Assembly (NCBI GenBank): GCA_034440575.1
Contig: JAOTOL010000999.1
Span: 62,001 to 126,000 of the forward strand
Source of the DNA: Imbricaverruca yamaguchii
Taxonomy: Eukaryota; Arthropoda; Thecostraca; Neoverrucidae
Reading direction: 5' to 3'
DNA length: 64,000 bases
Under the pieces are notes generated by a model. It was not told the origin of the DNA. It did no database searches and worked only from the letters and a program-made list of their open reading frames with translations. Both the position numbers and the translations under genes were made by a program. Shown in pieces: positions 34,435 through 47,351 of this stretch; position 1 is the first letter of the stretch, and each line of letters begins with the position of its first letter.

Positions 34435-35459
34435 CTGGTGATACACGGAGCCAAGGTCCGGTGCTCATGTCCAGGTCAGGTAACGATATCAATACCAGCA
34501 CACATGGCGCCAAGGAGTCCGGGAGCGATTTCAAGGCCAGCGTACACGGCACCAAGCAGTAGGCAAGGTAGCAGCCACCAATGTGGCGATATCAGCCAAA
34601 ACGACACACCGAGCGAGACGGTGCGGTTAATTGCCAACGGTGACATGGTGACGGGCATATGGTAGATACTGAGCATCGGGTAGGTAATTTGCCTTTTGGG
34701 GCTCGTGTCCAATCGGATCAGCGAGGTGTTCCTACTTGTTCTACAGTAGCTTCTACTTCTCACTACAACGCTGGCATTGAAAATAGAAACCAGCATGAAA
34801 TACTGGTCGGCACTTCGATTCTTTTACGACGCATCCGATTGCTGGGTCATATAGTGTCGCCAACTTCTCAGCCGGTTGGTCGCAGATGCACACGGTAATC
34901 CAGCCGATTGTGTGATTCACACCCACTATCTTCCGACGAAGCGTCCAACTCTACCACCTGGGCTACCGCAGCCCCCAGGATAAAATACCGGAAATTTAAT
35001 GATAATCGTGTTTGTGCAATTACTTTCTTTTGTTCATGGACTGAGTTGTACATTTTGAATCTATTTTCAGCACTAAAAAAAATCGGGTTCTTCAACATGG
35101 TCAGCTGCGCAGGCCGTGCGGACTTGACACTTTCTCACACCAAATTTAGGCGAGACAAATGTGCTACTCATTGACACATTGGGTTCCCGGATTTCCTGTT
35201 GAGTTGTACATCGATACTTTACGTTTAGGACAAGTAGACAATTTTTCTTCAATTGATAAAAATGTCACCATGTGAAAACCATTCTGGATACGTCGTTTTT
35301 CTGCCTAAATTCTTTACTTATTCTTCGAGCTGTCTATCGGAGTAGAAGACGTATATAGTAAAAGTATGTCACATGGTAAAATTTATGTATGAAAACGAAG
35401 GGAAATAAAGGAGTCGCAGCTAGCTCACGTCCCCTACCACATACACACCATCCGAGTAC
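34435..35459. other. Intron 3
   Basis: Holds degenerate copies of the exon 4 acceptor edge (34440-34560) and a SINE-like head (34870-34985). The rest is unremarkable AT-rich sequence. Confidence 0.5.
34870..34985 (-). mobile_element. Degenerate tRNA-derived SINE head
   Basis: Minus strand shows GCGGTAGCCCAGGTGGTAGA (A-box-like) and about 40 bases later GTGTGAATCAC, a decayed B box. The tail is unclear. Confidence 0.45.
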
Positions 35460-35693
35460 CTTTGCAATGTGCTCGAGCCAGCGACCGAGCGACACGAACA
35501 CCAGCAGCATGGGTGGCGTGTCGAAGAAGGTGGTGGGGCTGGCCGGCTCCTTCAGTGCCATGGCCGCGATCAGCACGGCCACCGAGTACAGATAGGACAC
35601 GGTGGTGGCCAGCATTATGAGCACGTCCATCGAGGCGGCGCCGTGGCGCAGCGACTTTACCGCTGCCACGTAAAAGTGGCGACCGCCGACCAA
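35460..35693 (-). CDS. ATP7: ATP7 exon 3: membrane segments 3-4
   Basis: Encodes 78 residues, [18 protein letters not shown] to [10 protein letters not shown], phase 0 at both ends. [15 protein letters not shown] is the family signature after membrane segment 2. [19 protein letters not shown] is segment 3 and [20 protein letters not shown] covers segment 4 with the FFDTPPML motif. Joins exon 2 as STPVQ|LVGG, matching the human FVQLLGG order. Donor is AAG|GTACTC. The acceptor (TGTGTCGGCAG) is the edge of a tandem array of about 61-base units in the intron, so several acceptor-like sites lie just upstream. Confidence 0.95.
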
Positions 35694-36052
35694 CTGCCGA
35701 CACAGGCAAACAGTGGATCCATGGTCACGGGCAATAACCGACAGGGAAGTTAAACTGCCGATACAGGCAGACAGTGGATCCATGGTCACAAGCGATAACC
35801 GACACGGAAGTTAAACTGTCCACACAGGTGGGCAGTGGATCCATGGTCACAAGCGATAACCGACAAGGAAGGCAAACTCTCGACACTAACAAATGGTGCA
35901 CTGATGAACATAGGGGGATAACCGGCACGTATGGTAAACTGTCGATACAGGTAGACAAGGGATCCATAGTCACGGGCGATAAACGGCACGTAAACTGTCG
36001 ACACCAGCAGACAGTGGATCGATGGCCACAGGCGATCACCGGCACGGAAACA
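35694..36052 (-). repeat. 61-base minisatellite seeded on exon 3 acceptor (about 6 units)
   Basis: Minus-strand units read GATCCACTGTCTGCCTGT, then ATCGGCAG and TTTAACTTCC. Copies start near plus positions 35691, 35752, 35813, 35875, 35935 and 35993. The exon-proximal unit contains the true acceptor; most outer copies keep a pyrimidine-rich stretch, and several keep an AG at the same place. Confidence 0.92.
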
Positions 36053-36274
36053 CTTTAATTCTGCATCTTTCATACTGTGACATAAAGCAGTACGAATTCG
36101 GATGGACTGAAAGAAGTCGAAGAGGGGCTTGAACAAGTCGGAGAGGCCATCTGAAACTAGGAGTGACTGCATGAAGTCGCCGAGTGTCCGTGTGAAGTCG
36201 GAGATGGGCCGCTTAATATCGGGGAGGAGCCGTCTTGGGCATGAGCATCACTTGCTATCCTTCGGAGGGATCGA

Positions 36275-36780
36275 AGCAGGGTTAAAATATTACTTTTTCG
36301 TTAGGTGTGAGATGTCGAAACGGGCACAGAAGGATGTCGAAAGTTGCCAAGAAATTAGTGTCAATTAAAGTGCTTTTGATGTCTTTCAGACTCAAATTTT
36401 ATCCAATGGTGTAGGTTCTTATGACTGTACATTTGTCATTTGCTTTGAGATTCATAATTCAGGAAAAACTGTTTTCGTGACAGGGAGAAAATTACCTATG
36501 CTATAATTTGGTACCGTACGCCATATCACTTAGTTAATCCCTTTACCCGAAATTACGTTGCGAAATATACGTGTATCACTATTCCTTATTAGGGGCATTG
36601 ACATGATATGTATGAGCGAGATGCTGCTAAAAAGGAGACGAAGACTTCATAAGCACGCGTCATGGAGCAGGATGTCGATACTTCTTGGAGAAGGATGTCG
36701 ATTGAGTGTCCAGAAAGTGGCGTTTTCCACCCTATTTGACGAAAAAGTTATCACTGGATCGAAGCCATCACCAGTACAAA
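36275..36780 (+). repeat. Diverged relative of 26690-26940, with an internal insertion
   Basis: TTTTTCGTTAGGTGTGAGAT and GATGTCGAAA, then GGAGCAGGATGTCGATACTT and GATTGAGTGTCCAGAAAGTG match the reverse complement of 26690-26940. About 220 extra bases lie between (36430-36650). Probably remains of a transposon coding region. Confidence 0.7.
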
Positions 36781-37864
36781 CTTAATATCAACCGGAGGTG
36801 TCCGCCCAACCAATATTTTCCTTCTTAACCATCTTTTTTATCGTTCAGGTAAGTCACTTACATCTGGACCTTAAGTGGTTCAATAATCTTTGAATTTTTG
36901 ACATTTTTACCACCGCACATTTACCAGTGTGCCCGTGCCTAATCCTGCCCATACATCTGCATCATACCCTGCACCGTTGGTGGAAGCTATTAAAATATTT
37001 GTAGTTGCGACATTACTTTCGGCAGGATGTGGATTTCTGTGTAGAAGCGCGGGTGTAGCTTTGTGGTATGTGCTATATCCATCAGCCTTTGCAGTAATTA
37101 TATATTATAATTGAAACTACATATAAAATAAATCATCTTCCAGTTCCGAAGTCATGAACTGATAGATTATAATTCAATTCCATATCATTCGACATCTCTG
37201 CCGTCAAGTAATGACCTTTATACATGACAAACACATATTTTCCGTGCGTATGCGCTCAGTGCACACTTCATGCTCCCATGCATAAATGCATCGTACAAAA
37301 ATCAACGACGACACTCCTGCCCGAGTGTACATTGCAATGTGTCACCAGAAATCCGACCGTTGCATAAATTCCACAATCACACAAAGCTATGGAGAACAGA
37401 CTATACATTATAGCTCATATGTGATATTTCAAAGCAAAACGTTTTTTTCATATGGTAACCAAGTCGTGCCCATTTTTATTTCTGCTATCAAAGTTCTCAA
37501 TTTCAAAGGGCCATGGTCGCATTAGGTCACGAGGTCATGGGATCACGAGGACAAACGTGAGAAATGCTGATTTTAAGAACATATGAGGGGGCCCGAAGTG
37601 TACTAGACCGTTCTCCCCCTCCCACGCCCCCTCCCCCAACCAAAAACGCATCGGATTTCGCCCAATATATTTTCAGACCTCAATAATTCTCATTTTCATT
37701 TCACGATGCATATGTTTATGCTTATTCAGCATCCTCGCCAACGGGAAAAATCGTCCAGTAGTAGACGAAGTCACATAAGCAAAAGAGCAGCGCACAGTAC
37801 ATGTCAATACAAACTGCAAGTCATAGCATGCTACTACAGTGTCATACAGTGGACTCGGGTCCAT
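36781..37864. other. Intron 2, no gene recognised
   Basis: Includes 37400-37560, a direct relative of 30990-31175. Otherwise AT-rich with no motif. Confidence 0.5.
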
Positions 37865-37872
37865 CGTCATTG

Positions 37873-38274
37873 TCACCGTCACCGTCACCGTCACCGTCAC
37901 CGTCACCGTCACCGTCACCGTCACCGTCACCGTCACCGTCACCGTCACCGTCACCGTCACCGTCACCGTCACCGTCACCGTCACCGTCACCGTCACCGTC
38001 ACCGTCACCGTCACCGTCACCGTCACCGTCACCGTCACCGTCACCGTCACCGTCACCGTCACCGTCACCGTCACCGTCACCGTCACCGTCACCGTCACCG
38101 TCACCGTCACCGTCACCGTCACCGTCACCGTCACCGTCACCGTCACCGTCACCGTCACCGTCACCGTCACCGTCACCGTCACCGTCACCGTCACCGTCAC
38201 CGTCACCGTCACCGTCACCGTCACCGTCACCGTCACCGTCACCGTCACCGTCACCGTCCCCCGGTGTGTCGTCG

Positions 38275-38365
<91 letters not shown>

Positions 38366-38380
38366 TCGTCATCGTCATCG

Positions 38381-38423
<43 letters not shown>

Positions 38424-38433
38424 AGTCATCGTC
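37873..38433. repeat. Long hexamer (TCACCG, about 64 units) then GTC and GTCATC microsatellite
   Basis: The hexamer runs 37873-38258 without visible interruption, followed by CCCCGGTGTGTCGTCGCTC, about 90 bases of GTC, then GTCATC. All frames are open, which gives long artificial proteins (TV, HR, SPSP, D-rich) on both strands. Confidence 0.99.
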
Positions 38434-40431
38434 AAAACACACCGGCCTTGATGGAGCATCGGAGCACAGCAGTCCTGAACTGTTATGATGATGGGTGAAG
38501 TTATTTCCTTGGTGCCTCACATTATGGAGGGACGAAGTCAAAGTTTTAGTTGGGCGAGTTCAGTGTCCGGAAGGGGGCACAGCTTCCACAAAGTCATAGG
38601 AATCGAAAACAATGTCCTGTGATCAAACATGTGCACTGATGTAGTCATCGTGATCGCCGAGTCTAGTCAGTCACCACACACCACGCCAATCAAACTAAAA
38701 TGCACAACGAATCATAGGTATCAATCAACGCAATCGTCCTACTATTTGTTTTACAACAGTTTACAAACTCCACCCGTACCCAATGGCGCAGCCAAGAGCA
38801 CGAGTATGAAACACTGGGTACATGCCACTCCTGTCACGGCCATGGAGTCCGAAAAGGTCATCCTTGGATATTCCCAGAAGTGCCATCTGACGGTTTTGAA
38901 ATGGATATGTAGCCTCGGATAATTTTCTTTTTGCTCTGGAGTCGGAAATAAAAAGTACAAAACTTGAGAAAGTGGGAATAGTGTCAGAAATCAAAACAGT
39001 GTTCAAATCGTTGGAATTGGAATGGTCCACGCACCAGGTGCGTTGCAACGGGAGCATTTTTAGCGCAGCCATATTAGTGCTTGTGATCCTTTCCCTCCAA
39101 AAGGTTACGTGCGGAGTTTTCTATACCTTTGGTGGTGGTTGGATCCACTATATTCGCCTTCTAGACCTCACTGACAAATTTCATTTTTAATTGACTTGAA
39201 ATTGACTTGGGACGGATCAGGGAGGATGATATCCCAAAATATCCAAAATGCCACCATTCGCAGTAGTTCCAGCATAGCAACACTAAATCCAGATCATACT
39301 GTTCTTTCATCAAATCAAAGAACTCTGCCATCCATAACCAAGGCCAAGGTTATTAAACAGAGGTCAGGTCAAAGTATTTCGTCTTATCGCAGTACGGGGA
39401 AAACATTTCGTGCAGAACTTGATAAAATAATGATATGGATATTCTGCTTTCAAATATGTGGCAAGATCAATGGTGTTAGGTCAGGTCAAGTATTATGCAC
39501 ATTTCACACTGCCATCTTTTGTGTGAAGTTGATATTTTTGTGCGCGTCAGATGCCTTTGCGACAATGCGCTCGCAATGTCGTCTTATGCCGAATGCTACT
39601 GTTCCTTGTGAATTGAAATTTTAATTTGGTTTTGGAGCCACCGAAGTAGTACACCAGGACATTGTGTGAGCAAACAATGATCCTAGATGACCCGGTTTCA
39701 TGTGACTGAACCTTATTATATAAAGCAAATATATAGCATATAAAGAGCAAATAAAGAGGCGCAAAATGTCGGACAGTAGGAACACATGGCAGGCGTAGGG
39801 AGTCTTCATATAGGTGCGGGGGACACGAATACGGCCACAAGGGTGCCGCACCCAAAAGCATTTATCGTCACGTTGCTGTCAGTACCTGCAATCATTACCC
39901 TAGTGTTAGCAAAGTCAGTCTCACTGCTGACATAATTTACTTTTCTGATGTCATCAATATCAATTGATCGAAATGCACAACAAGAGCAACTGTGTCTCAT
40001 GCAGATTCAATGGCTCTGACGAAGTAGGAAGAATACGAAGAAAGTGACAACTAATGTACACAACACTGCTCGGAAAGATGATGCAAAGCCGCGACTAATC
40101 CCACACCGTTCACCATGACTAACCAGGGTCGTGGGGTACGTACCGTCACCAGGGATCGATGTATACTTTGCAATCTTGGACGATGAGAGGACAATTTCTG
40201 AGTGCTGGGATACGGAGAGGATGTTTTCCTTTAAACATTTGCATAAGAATCTCGCATTGAAGTTTCAGGTGAATCTTGATCACTTTACCACAGGGTACAG
40301 GGCACATTTCGAACAACACCATCTGACGTACAAACTGAAAACACGTGGAGGAAACAACGTGGAGGATAATTTTGCGAAGAGGATAATGCTATGAATGGCA
40401 AAAACCCAGGAAAAGGCCGTTTTTCGACCCT
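38434..40431. other. Intron 2, no gene recognised
   Basis: Several frames of 60-140 aa show no family motif. No repeat structure recognised. Confidence 0.5.
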
Positions 40432-41013
40432 GACGTCCACTGTGGCGGGCCAAGGTCGCAGAGCACACCGCCCACTGTGGTAGACCAGGGCTGTGGAGCA
40501 CACCTGCCATGGCGGACCAGAGTCGCGGAGCACACCGTCCACTCTGGCGGACCAGTGCTGCATAGCACATGGTCCACCACAACGGACCGGAGCCGCGGAG
40601 TACACCGTCCACTGCGGCGGACCAGGGCCGCGGAGTACATCATCAACTGTGGCAGACCATGATTGCGGAGTACACCATCCACTGTGGTGGGCCGGGACCG
40701 TGTGGCACACCTACTATGACGGACTAGGGCCGCGAAGCGTAGCGTCCACCGCGACGGATCACGACCGCGGAGTACACCATCTACTGTGTTGGATCAGGGT
40801 CGTGAAGCAAACCGTCCACTACGGCAGATCAGGGCCGTGAACTGCACCATCCATAGTAACGGACCTGGGCCGCGGAGCACACCGTACAATGCGGCGGATC
40901 AGGGCTGTGGAGTACACAGTCCATTGCAATGGACCAGGGCTGCGGAGCACACTGTCCACTGTGACGGACCGGGGCTGCGGAGTACACCGTCCATTGCGGC
41001 GGATTATAGCCAT
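40432..41013. repeat. ~39-base minisatellite (about 15 units)
   Basis: Units read CACACCGTCCACTGTGGCGG then ACCAGGGCCGCGGAG with 10-25% variation. Most frames stay open because the unit length is a multiple of three, producing repetitive artificial proteins on both strands. Confidence 0.96.
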
Positions 41014-43970
41014 GAACAGGTCAAATTATGCCATGCCATGGCAGTGACGTACATAGGATTTGCGAGAGGGGGAAACTGATTTGGAAGGTGCCCGCCTCCC
41101 CCGTTAAAAAGGCCAGAGATTTCCATGAATTTCTTTTTAAAGGGGTTCTTTATATTCTTTCTTATAATAATTAGTTACCAAATTAACTGTCCTGTGGAGG
41201 GGGTCAAATCTACTACAATTATTTCTGAATCACCGGATTTCAACCCTAACTCCTCACATCCTGTATGAAGGTTTTTCGTTTGGTTTCCCTTGAAAAGTCA
41301 CCTCACACTACTGAAATTACACCTCAACGAACCACTCAAAAATGCAAAATTTGCCAATATCAAGTATTCCAATTGATAACGCCCGGTCGCCAAAACGCCA
41401 ACGTTAGTGCACGTGTACACCCAACCGCGTTGCGCAATCGGTGCGTTCGCCACTCTACGTGCGCTTCTCCGGTTTCTGCTTGGCCTCCCACGTTTTGCTA
41501 ATTACTGTCACATGATGGTCATGTGCCAGATTTGACATGTGGACTGCCTGGTATGGCGGCTCGCTTCAAAAAAAGGATCGATAAATTCAAATCGATGTAT
41601 CCGGAGAGAAATCCTGAGAGAAACTGAGCTTTGATGCATGTCATCCCTTTGGTTGCATTAGCTCTCATATTTGCTACCTAGATGTGACTCTAGCCAGGTG
41701 TTCGAATTTTGTATCCGTTACGTTTTTCTGCTTCTATGGATGTGTTTTAAGGCTCGAGCCAACTTGTGTTAGAGGCTCCGCACATGTTTGAGACCCGGTT
41801 CATTTTTACAGCTTCGTTGCTTTTTATACATCGATTTTACATTTTATACATACATTTTATACATTTCAGGTATCGGCGCGTATTCGAAGATGCTGGTGAG
41901 TTTCTTTAGTGCACCACCTTTTTGTTCCTTGTTCACGATCGATTCTCTTTGAGGGTCCAGTCTGTCTTAGACGCCTCGTGCAATCTCATGGCCCTGATGT
42001 GCCTGGAGGGTCTCCACCATGTTTTTACTTAGCGCTCCATGTGTGACTATTGCGAACTGCAGAGCATATTTTAAGGCCCTGTCGCTTTTTGCGAAACTCT
42101 GTGCGCTTTGGATTACCGACACTAATTGTTTGGATTACCGACGGAATTTTGTATCCAGAACGCGATATTTAGGGCTCTCGTGGTCACTTGCTGGGATCTC
42201 AAGCGCGAGTTTTAATGGCTCGGACACGTTTTGTGAGGCACAACACGTTTTGTGGCCTTTTGGAGCGGTTATTTGGACCCCAGAGTGATTTTCCATGTCG
42301 GGACTGATTTTCATTGTCCCGGCTTCATTAGTTGGGAGATCACAATGAGACTGTTGGAGCCCCGGTGCGACCTGCCATGCCACTAGCTTGATTTTCACGT
42401 ACTCGGGGAGAATACTTGATACCCCTAGTCTCAGCGTGACTTTCCGGGGCCCCGGCCCGATCGTTTGTGGCCTCCGTCGTGACTTTCTTGAACCCCAGCA
42501 CGACTCTTCTAAGCCCCCAGCGTGATTTTTAGGGGCCCAGGTGAAAACTTTTCACGCCCCAGCGTCCTTTTCCCGCGATATTATTCAGCCCCGATGTGAT
42601 TCTTCGAGAACCGGGTGCGATTATTGGCGGTCTAAACGGGAATTTAAAGGAGACTGGTGCAATTTTTTCCGGAGCTCGACGCGATTCTTGGTGACCCCAC
42701 ATGTCAGGGGCACAACTGCCCACAATGTCCCCTCCCCATTCGGCATGCCATTGTGCTACGCGATTCTGAAACGCAAGCATACAGGAATAGCTCATCTGTT
42801 TCATCACTCACACGTGATTTCAACTCCCAAGTTCTTCAGACAGTTTGAGGAAAGTCAAACATCTGCATAGATTGGTAAGGATGGACTATTAGGTAAGAGA
42901 GATGCCATGTAATTAAGATCACAGTACTTTTGCTGCAACATACATTTTTCCGCAGGCTGCTTTGGAGATTGATGAGCTCCTGAAGTTTGGTCAGTGAAGT
43001 TTGAACCATTTTTATTCCAGAGCATCTCAGGTTAGGCTAGGTTGGATTCGTTTTTTGTTTATTTTGAAAAATTTTCCGTACTAAAATGCTTTAGCTTTTT
43101 TACACTATATGTGTATCATTCTCCCGCTCATTCTGATCGATCTGGTGATGTTATGCTCTTGTTGTGGTATTTCTATAAGTATTTGTATTTGTTTCGTAGC
43201 ATTCAGTGTAACCATAGCGTCGGTAACTGAAGTTGAGCCGTGCTCTCGTTGCGGCGGTGCTGTCCGTGAAATGTGATGTTATGAGGGCAGAACCTGCCTG
43301 ACTGATAAATGTACAAATGTAGGCACCATGATTGTACAGTTCAAACGGAAATCTGATCTGATCTGATCCGCTTATGCACATTTTTGTTTGTCCGCAGAAC
43401 ACGAGTACTTGACACCATGTCAAAATGGGATGGCAAAGGTCGCGATCTGGTCGAACTTTGCCATCCCATTTCATATGTTCACTGGAAAAAACGGGACAAG
43501 TCTATAACCAACCTAGTGAGCTGAAGACAGATATATTTTGACCATCGAGTATGATTTCAGAAGTTTTCCGCAACCAAATTGATATCATCTTTATAATTAA
43601 AATCCTTCGGCTGACGTCGTGAAGGCTTGCAGGATAACTCCGATCTATCTCTACCTTTTGCAAATGTACGTTTTGTTTATTTGTCACATGCGCGTCTGAT
43701 ATGATATCAGATGAGTGTATGATAAATAACAAACCAACGCGATTTTATTCGGTGAAGATGCCTGTTACAATGCAGGACTGTTTCGGTTCCATATTCTTTT
43801 TCACAATCACAACACATTTCTGTGTGTTGTGTTCCTGGCACTACGATTGACTCATGCATGATATTGATTATGAATACCAAGCTTAATATAAATATGTACT
43901 TATTTGTAGTTATATAGGTAGTTATATTCTTATTTGTAGTTATACATAGTAGGTATATCTTGACGCAGGT
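41014..43970. other. Intron 2, no gene recognised; weak 30-base repeat and a hairpin
   Basis: 41700-42700 has a decayed ~30-base repeat of CCCCAGCGTGATTTTT type. A 16-base perfect stem lies at 43423-43471. An AT-rich stretch with TAACTACAAATAAG repeats (43870-43960) is the tail of the Jockey/CR1-like LINE. Confidence 0.55.
43423..43471. repeat. Perfect 16-base hairpin, 17-base loop
   Basis: AAATGGGATGGCAAAG (43423-43438) pairs with CTTTGCCATCCCATTT (43456-43471). Confidence 0.95.
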
Positions 43971-43973
43971 CAC

Positions 43974-44763
43974 TTAGCTACCCAGTTGCATGGTTGAGGC
44001 TGATAGCACGCACGAAGGCTGCACGCTAATTGCGTCGCGTGATTGACCGGGAACCGCACTCCACTGGAGAGTGGAGTGGTAGGAGAAGCCCCGCTGGGTA
44101 GCTGCTAGCCTACACCGTTGCAGGTGAAGTGCCCCAGCATCGGTAGCACGAGTGTTTCTCTCCGACACAGCCGAGCGTTCAACAAACATTTGTCTGATGA
44201 CAGGTGGGCAGTTCGCGCCGTGTATGGCTTTGTGTGCGTTGTACAGGTCACGGTGTCGCACCATCTCCTCAATCCTATCCCAGCCCAACTCGCGCAGAGG
44301 ACGAGATGTGGTCGTGCTTCCGTCTTCCAGTGACCAGCCTAGCCGCGAAGTTTATGCACTTCTGCACACGCTTCATGCGGCACGCATCTGCCCCACCCCA
44401 TACGGAAAGGCAGTAAAGGACATGGGGGAACACATAGACTTGGACGAGGAGCTTCAGGACTTCAGGGGTGAAGAGCTGCCGGAATTTGAAGAGGGACACG
44501 ATGATGGCGGTGCACTTCCGGATGATGGAGGATATGTGCTTCTCCCACGTCAGCTGCTGGTTGAGGAATACTCCGAGTACTTTCGCTGTTCGGGCCGGGT
44601 AGATAGATTTTTCCGAGATCATGATGTGAAAACCTGAAGTTTTTTAAGAGAAGATCTGGTGCCAAGAATGGTGAAGCAGGTCTTGTCCGGGTTCATTTTT
44701 ATACTATTGGACTGGAACCACTTTTGGAGTGCATGGAGAGATTCCTCGACCTGCAACCGAAGG

Positions 44764-44765
<2 letters not shown>
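43974..44765 (-). pseudogene. Jockey/CR1-like LINE, 3' part (C-terminal reverse transcriptase)
   Basis: Minus-strand reading gives VEESLHALQKWFQSNSIKMN, PDKTCFTILG, KVLGVFLNQQLTWEKHI and VLYCLSVWGGADACRMKRVQ, the standard end of a Jockey/CR1-type reverse transcriptase. It continues the frame broken at 54215 (SHLRLQ|VEESL) after removal of the LINE copy between the two 15-base duplications. Several frame changes are present, so it is inactive. Confidence 0.88.
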
Positions 44766-44800
<35 letters not shown>

Positions 44801-45465
44801 AATTGGGGGTTTTGGGCGCATCGACCGGTATAGGTCATTTAGCGCCCATAACAGTGTGTACTACCTACTCATATATATGGACTTATGGTACAGTTTAGCA
44901 CGTCTTCACTGTCCCAGATATATTATTGGAAAGCCTGCATCTACAACGAAGCGACACACATTCCCTAAGCATTCTGAGTCATTTGCAAGAAGGCTGGGGA
45001 GCGTTCTGTTGGTCCCACAGTATTGGGCTCTGTCCTGTGCGTAAAGGTGACATGTCAGAACATGATGCACTGTCAGGGACGAGTTGCATCGTGGGCACAC
45101 TGGTCTGGTCTCATTTTTGAGCAGGTGACTGTGTGTTGCGTACGTGTGTCCTATTCGTAGTCGTGCTAACGCGACCTCCTCGGCTCGTACCTTCCTGGAA
45201 GACGACGGCCCTATGTGAGGCTTGATTTGTTCGAGTTAGTTTGTGCCCTGGGCGTCCCAACTGCGTTGCCACTTCTCATGGATGTATTTAGAGACAGCCG
45301 GGTAGAAATCCTGTGCCGGGAGTGGAAGGGCACGGACATAGGGCCTTCGTGCCGCTCGCCTCGCTGCCTCATCAGCGAGCTCGTTCCCCCGGATGCCGAC
45401 ATGGCTCGGGATCCAGCAAAATTATATACATCTCCCATCTCGTCTCAGTGAGGTAAGGCGGGACG

Positions 45466-45641
45466 GGGCGGGGATGGCCGAGTGGTTAAGGTGTCGGGCT
45501 ATGGGTACCAAAGGTCCCGGGTTCGACTCTAGCGCCACTCAGGACATTTCCCAATCCCGCGGCCCACCGGCGAAACAGTGTGGGCGGCGCCATTAGCCGT
45601 GCATGTGCATAGTGTGTCGTGAACCAACCAATAAACAAACA
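45466..45641 (+). mobile_element. tRNA-derived SINE (family 1), copy 1
   Basis: Head GGGATGGCCGAGTGGTTAAG (A box TGGCCGAGTGG) and CCCGGGTTCGACTCTAGC (B box) resembles tRNA-Ser/Leu. The body has GCGGCCCACCGGCGAA and the tail ends AATAAACAAACA. It is flanked by a perfect 15-base duplication AGGTAAGGCGGGACG (45451-45465 and 45642-45656), which splits the RNase H of LINE copy 2. RNA polymerase III would transcribe it; a LINE must supply the enzymes. Confidence 0.95.
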
Positions 45642-47329
45642 AGGTAAGGCGGGACGAGATGTCCTGTAAAATGTGTTCTTGGGGGTTAAAACCTTCCAGT
45701 GCCAAGAGGCTGCTCAATGAGTCAGATAAGATAACACATGGATTGCATTCACTGACTTCGATGAAACAAAGCGCTTTGAGGATTGCCACAAGCTCTGAGG
45801 TGTATACAGATGCATTCGGTGGGAGCGGAAAGCCTCTGGTGACCGGTCCGGAAACGAACGCACATTCGACACCCTTGTTTGTTTTTGAGCCATCAGTGTA
45901 TATCATGGTGTGTCCGTCATATGTGGCGATGCGCTCCAATGAGTTCGCCCGGAATAGTACGGTGGGAAGTCACTCTTCTTGGAAATGCTGAGATATGTCG
46001 ACTTCCGGCGACACTAGTTCCCAGGGCGGTGTTTGCGCTTGGTCGGCTGTGCGAATTCCGCGTGTGCGGATACCACTTTCCTGGATGGATGTTCGAACTC
46101 TCATGCAGAACGAATCTGCGGTTATATTACGTCCCCCACGGAATAGCGCGAGTAAACGGCGGGAAAACACCGCGCCGTATGTTGGGTGCAAGGGATACTG
46201 CCTCAGCTTAAGCGCATACCGGAGGCCCAGCTTCATTCGTCTCAGTGCCAGTCGCCGTTCGTGGGCCTCTACCTGGAGGCTTACCACCGGCGATGTTCGG
46301 AATGCCCCCGTAGCAATGCGCAAGGCTGTGTGGTGGACGGTGTCAAGAACACGCTTCCTGGGCCCAGTTTCATCAATCTGCATCAAATCATAGTTTTCAA
46401 ATAAAAAGCACACCTACAAATCACGTTTCACGTTTTTTCCAGTTCCACTAACAAAGTACGTACTTTGAAAATTTTGTCGTAGAATTTCCATGAATCTACG
46501 CACAAATTCTATGAATCTACGCATGCATCAAATACAAGTAATTATGAAATAACAATACAAAATTATGGCACATGCATAAATGCTACACATTATTTCAAAT
46601 CTTCATGCTACTTTGGTCTGGCTTAGTAAGTTTTTTCATTTAAATAACTATCTGAAATTATTCAGAGCCAGTTCACTAATGACAACATACTTGGTTGCCA
46701 TGGGCAACCACAGAAGACAAATGAGATGCCTGACACACATTATTAGACATATTTCACAAATGCTATTCTTGTGAAATGCTTTTTGATAACATTTATTGAC
46801 ATGCCAAGTATCAGTCATGTTAATTCAGTATAAATATTGGTTTAGAAAACATCATTAATGGTTTGTGTAACCAAGGCAACTAGGTAGATAGCCAACAATG
46901 CTTCTAAACAATGCTTCATTCATTACCATCAACTGTCCATTCATTATGCTCATTCATTTACCATGGGCTTTGCCAAGAATTGAAGCATCCAACCACTATC
47001 CACATTATCCACAATGTCAAATGGAAAATGATTATGCTGCAAGCCAGGCAGCTTGGCTTGCTCAAGGGCCCAAGCACCATGAGTGAATTTACAAGAAGTT
47101 ATGTAAGCACCACTGCATACTGCAAGATGTAAAAGCTTTAGTAATTTCACAAAGCACCTAAAGGCTTGCATGCATTCTGCCCGTGTTTTTATTCACATTA
47201 TTGTCAATTCTGATTTTGGTCGGTATGTAGCCTCGATGTACATATCCAGGCAAATGCATCCAAATTTGTACCCACCTAGGCAGTACTTACATAGGTACCT
47301 ACCTACCTACAGAGCCTGCTAAATAGAAA

Positions 47330-47351
47330 GGTACCCACCAGAGTGGGTACC
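47330..47351. repeat. Perfect hairpin, 9-base stem, 4-base loop
   Basis: GGTACCCAC, loop CAGA, GTGGGTACC inside the GGTA-rich part of the DNA transposon. Confidence 0.95.

Noticed and set aside
37706..38498. Long open frames (over 200 aa) of TV, HR, SP or DG repeats on both strands
   Set aside because: They are translations of the TCACCG and GTC microsatellite, not genes.
45481..45550. tRNA-Ser/Leu gene
   Set aside because: A and B boxes are present, but the sequence continues into a repeat body, has a target duplication and a second copy at 56850; it is the head of a SINE.
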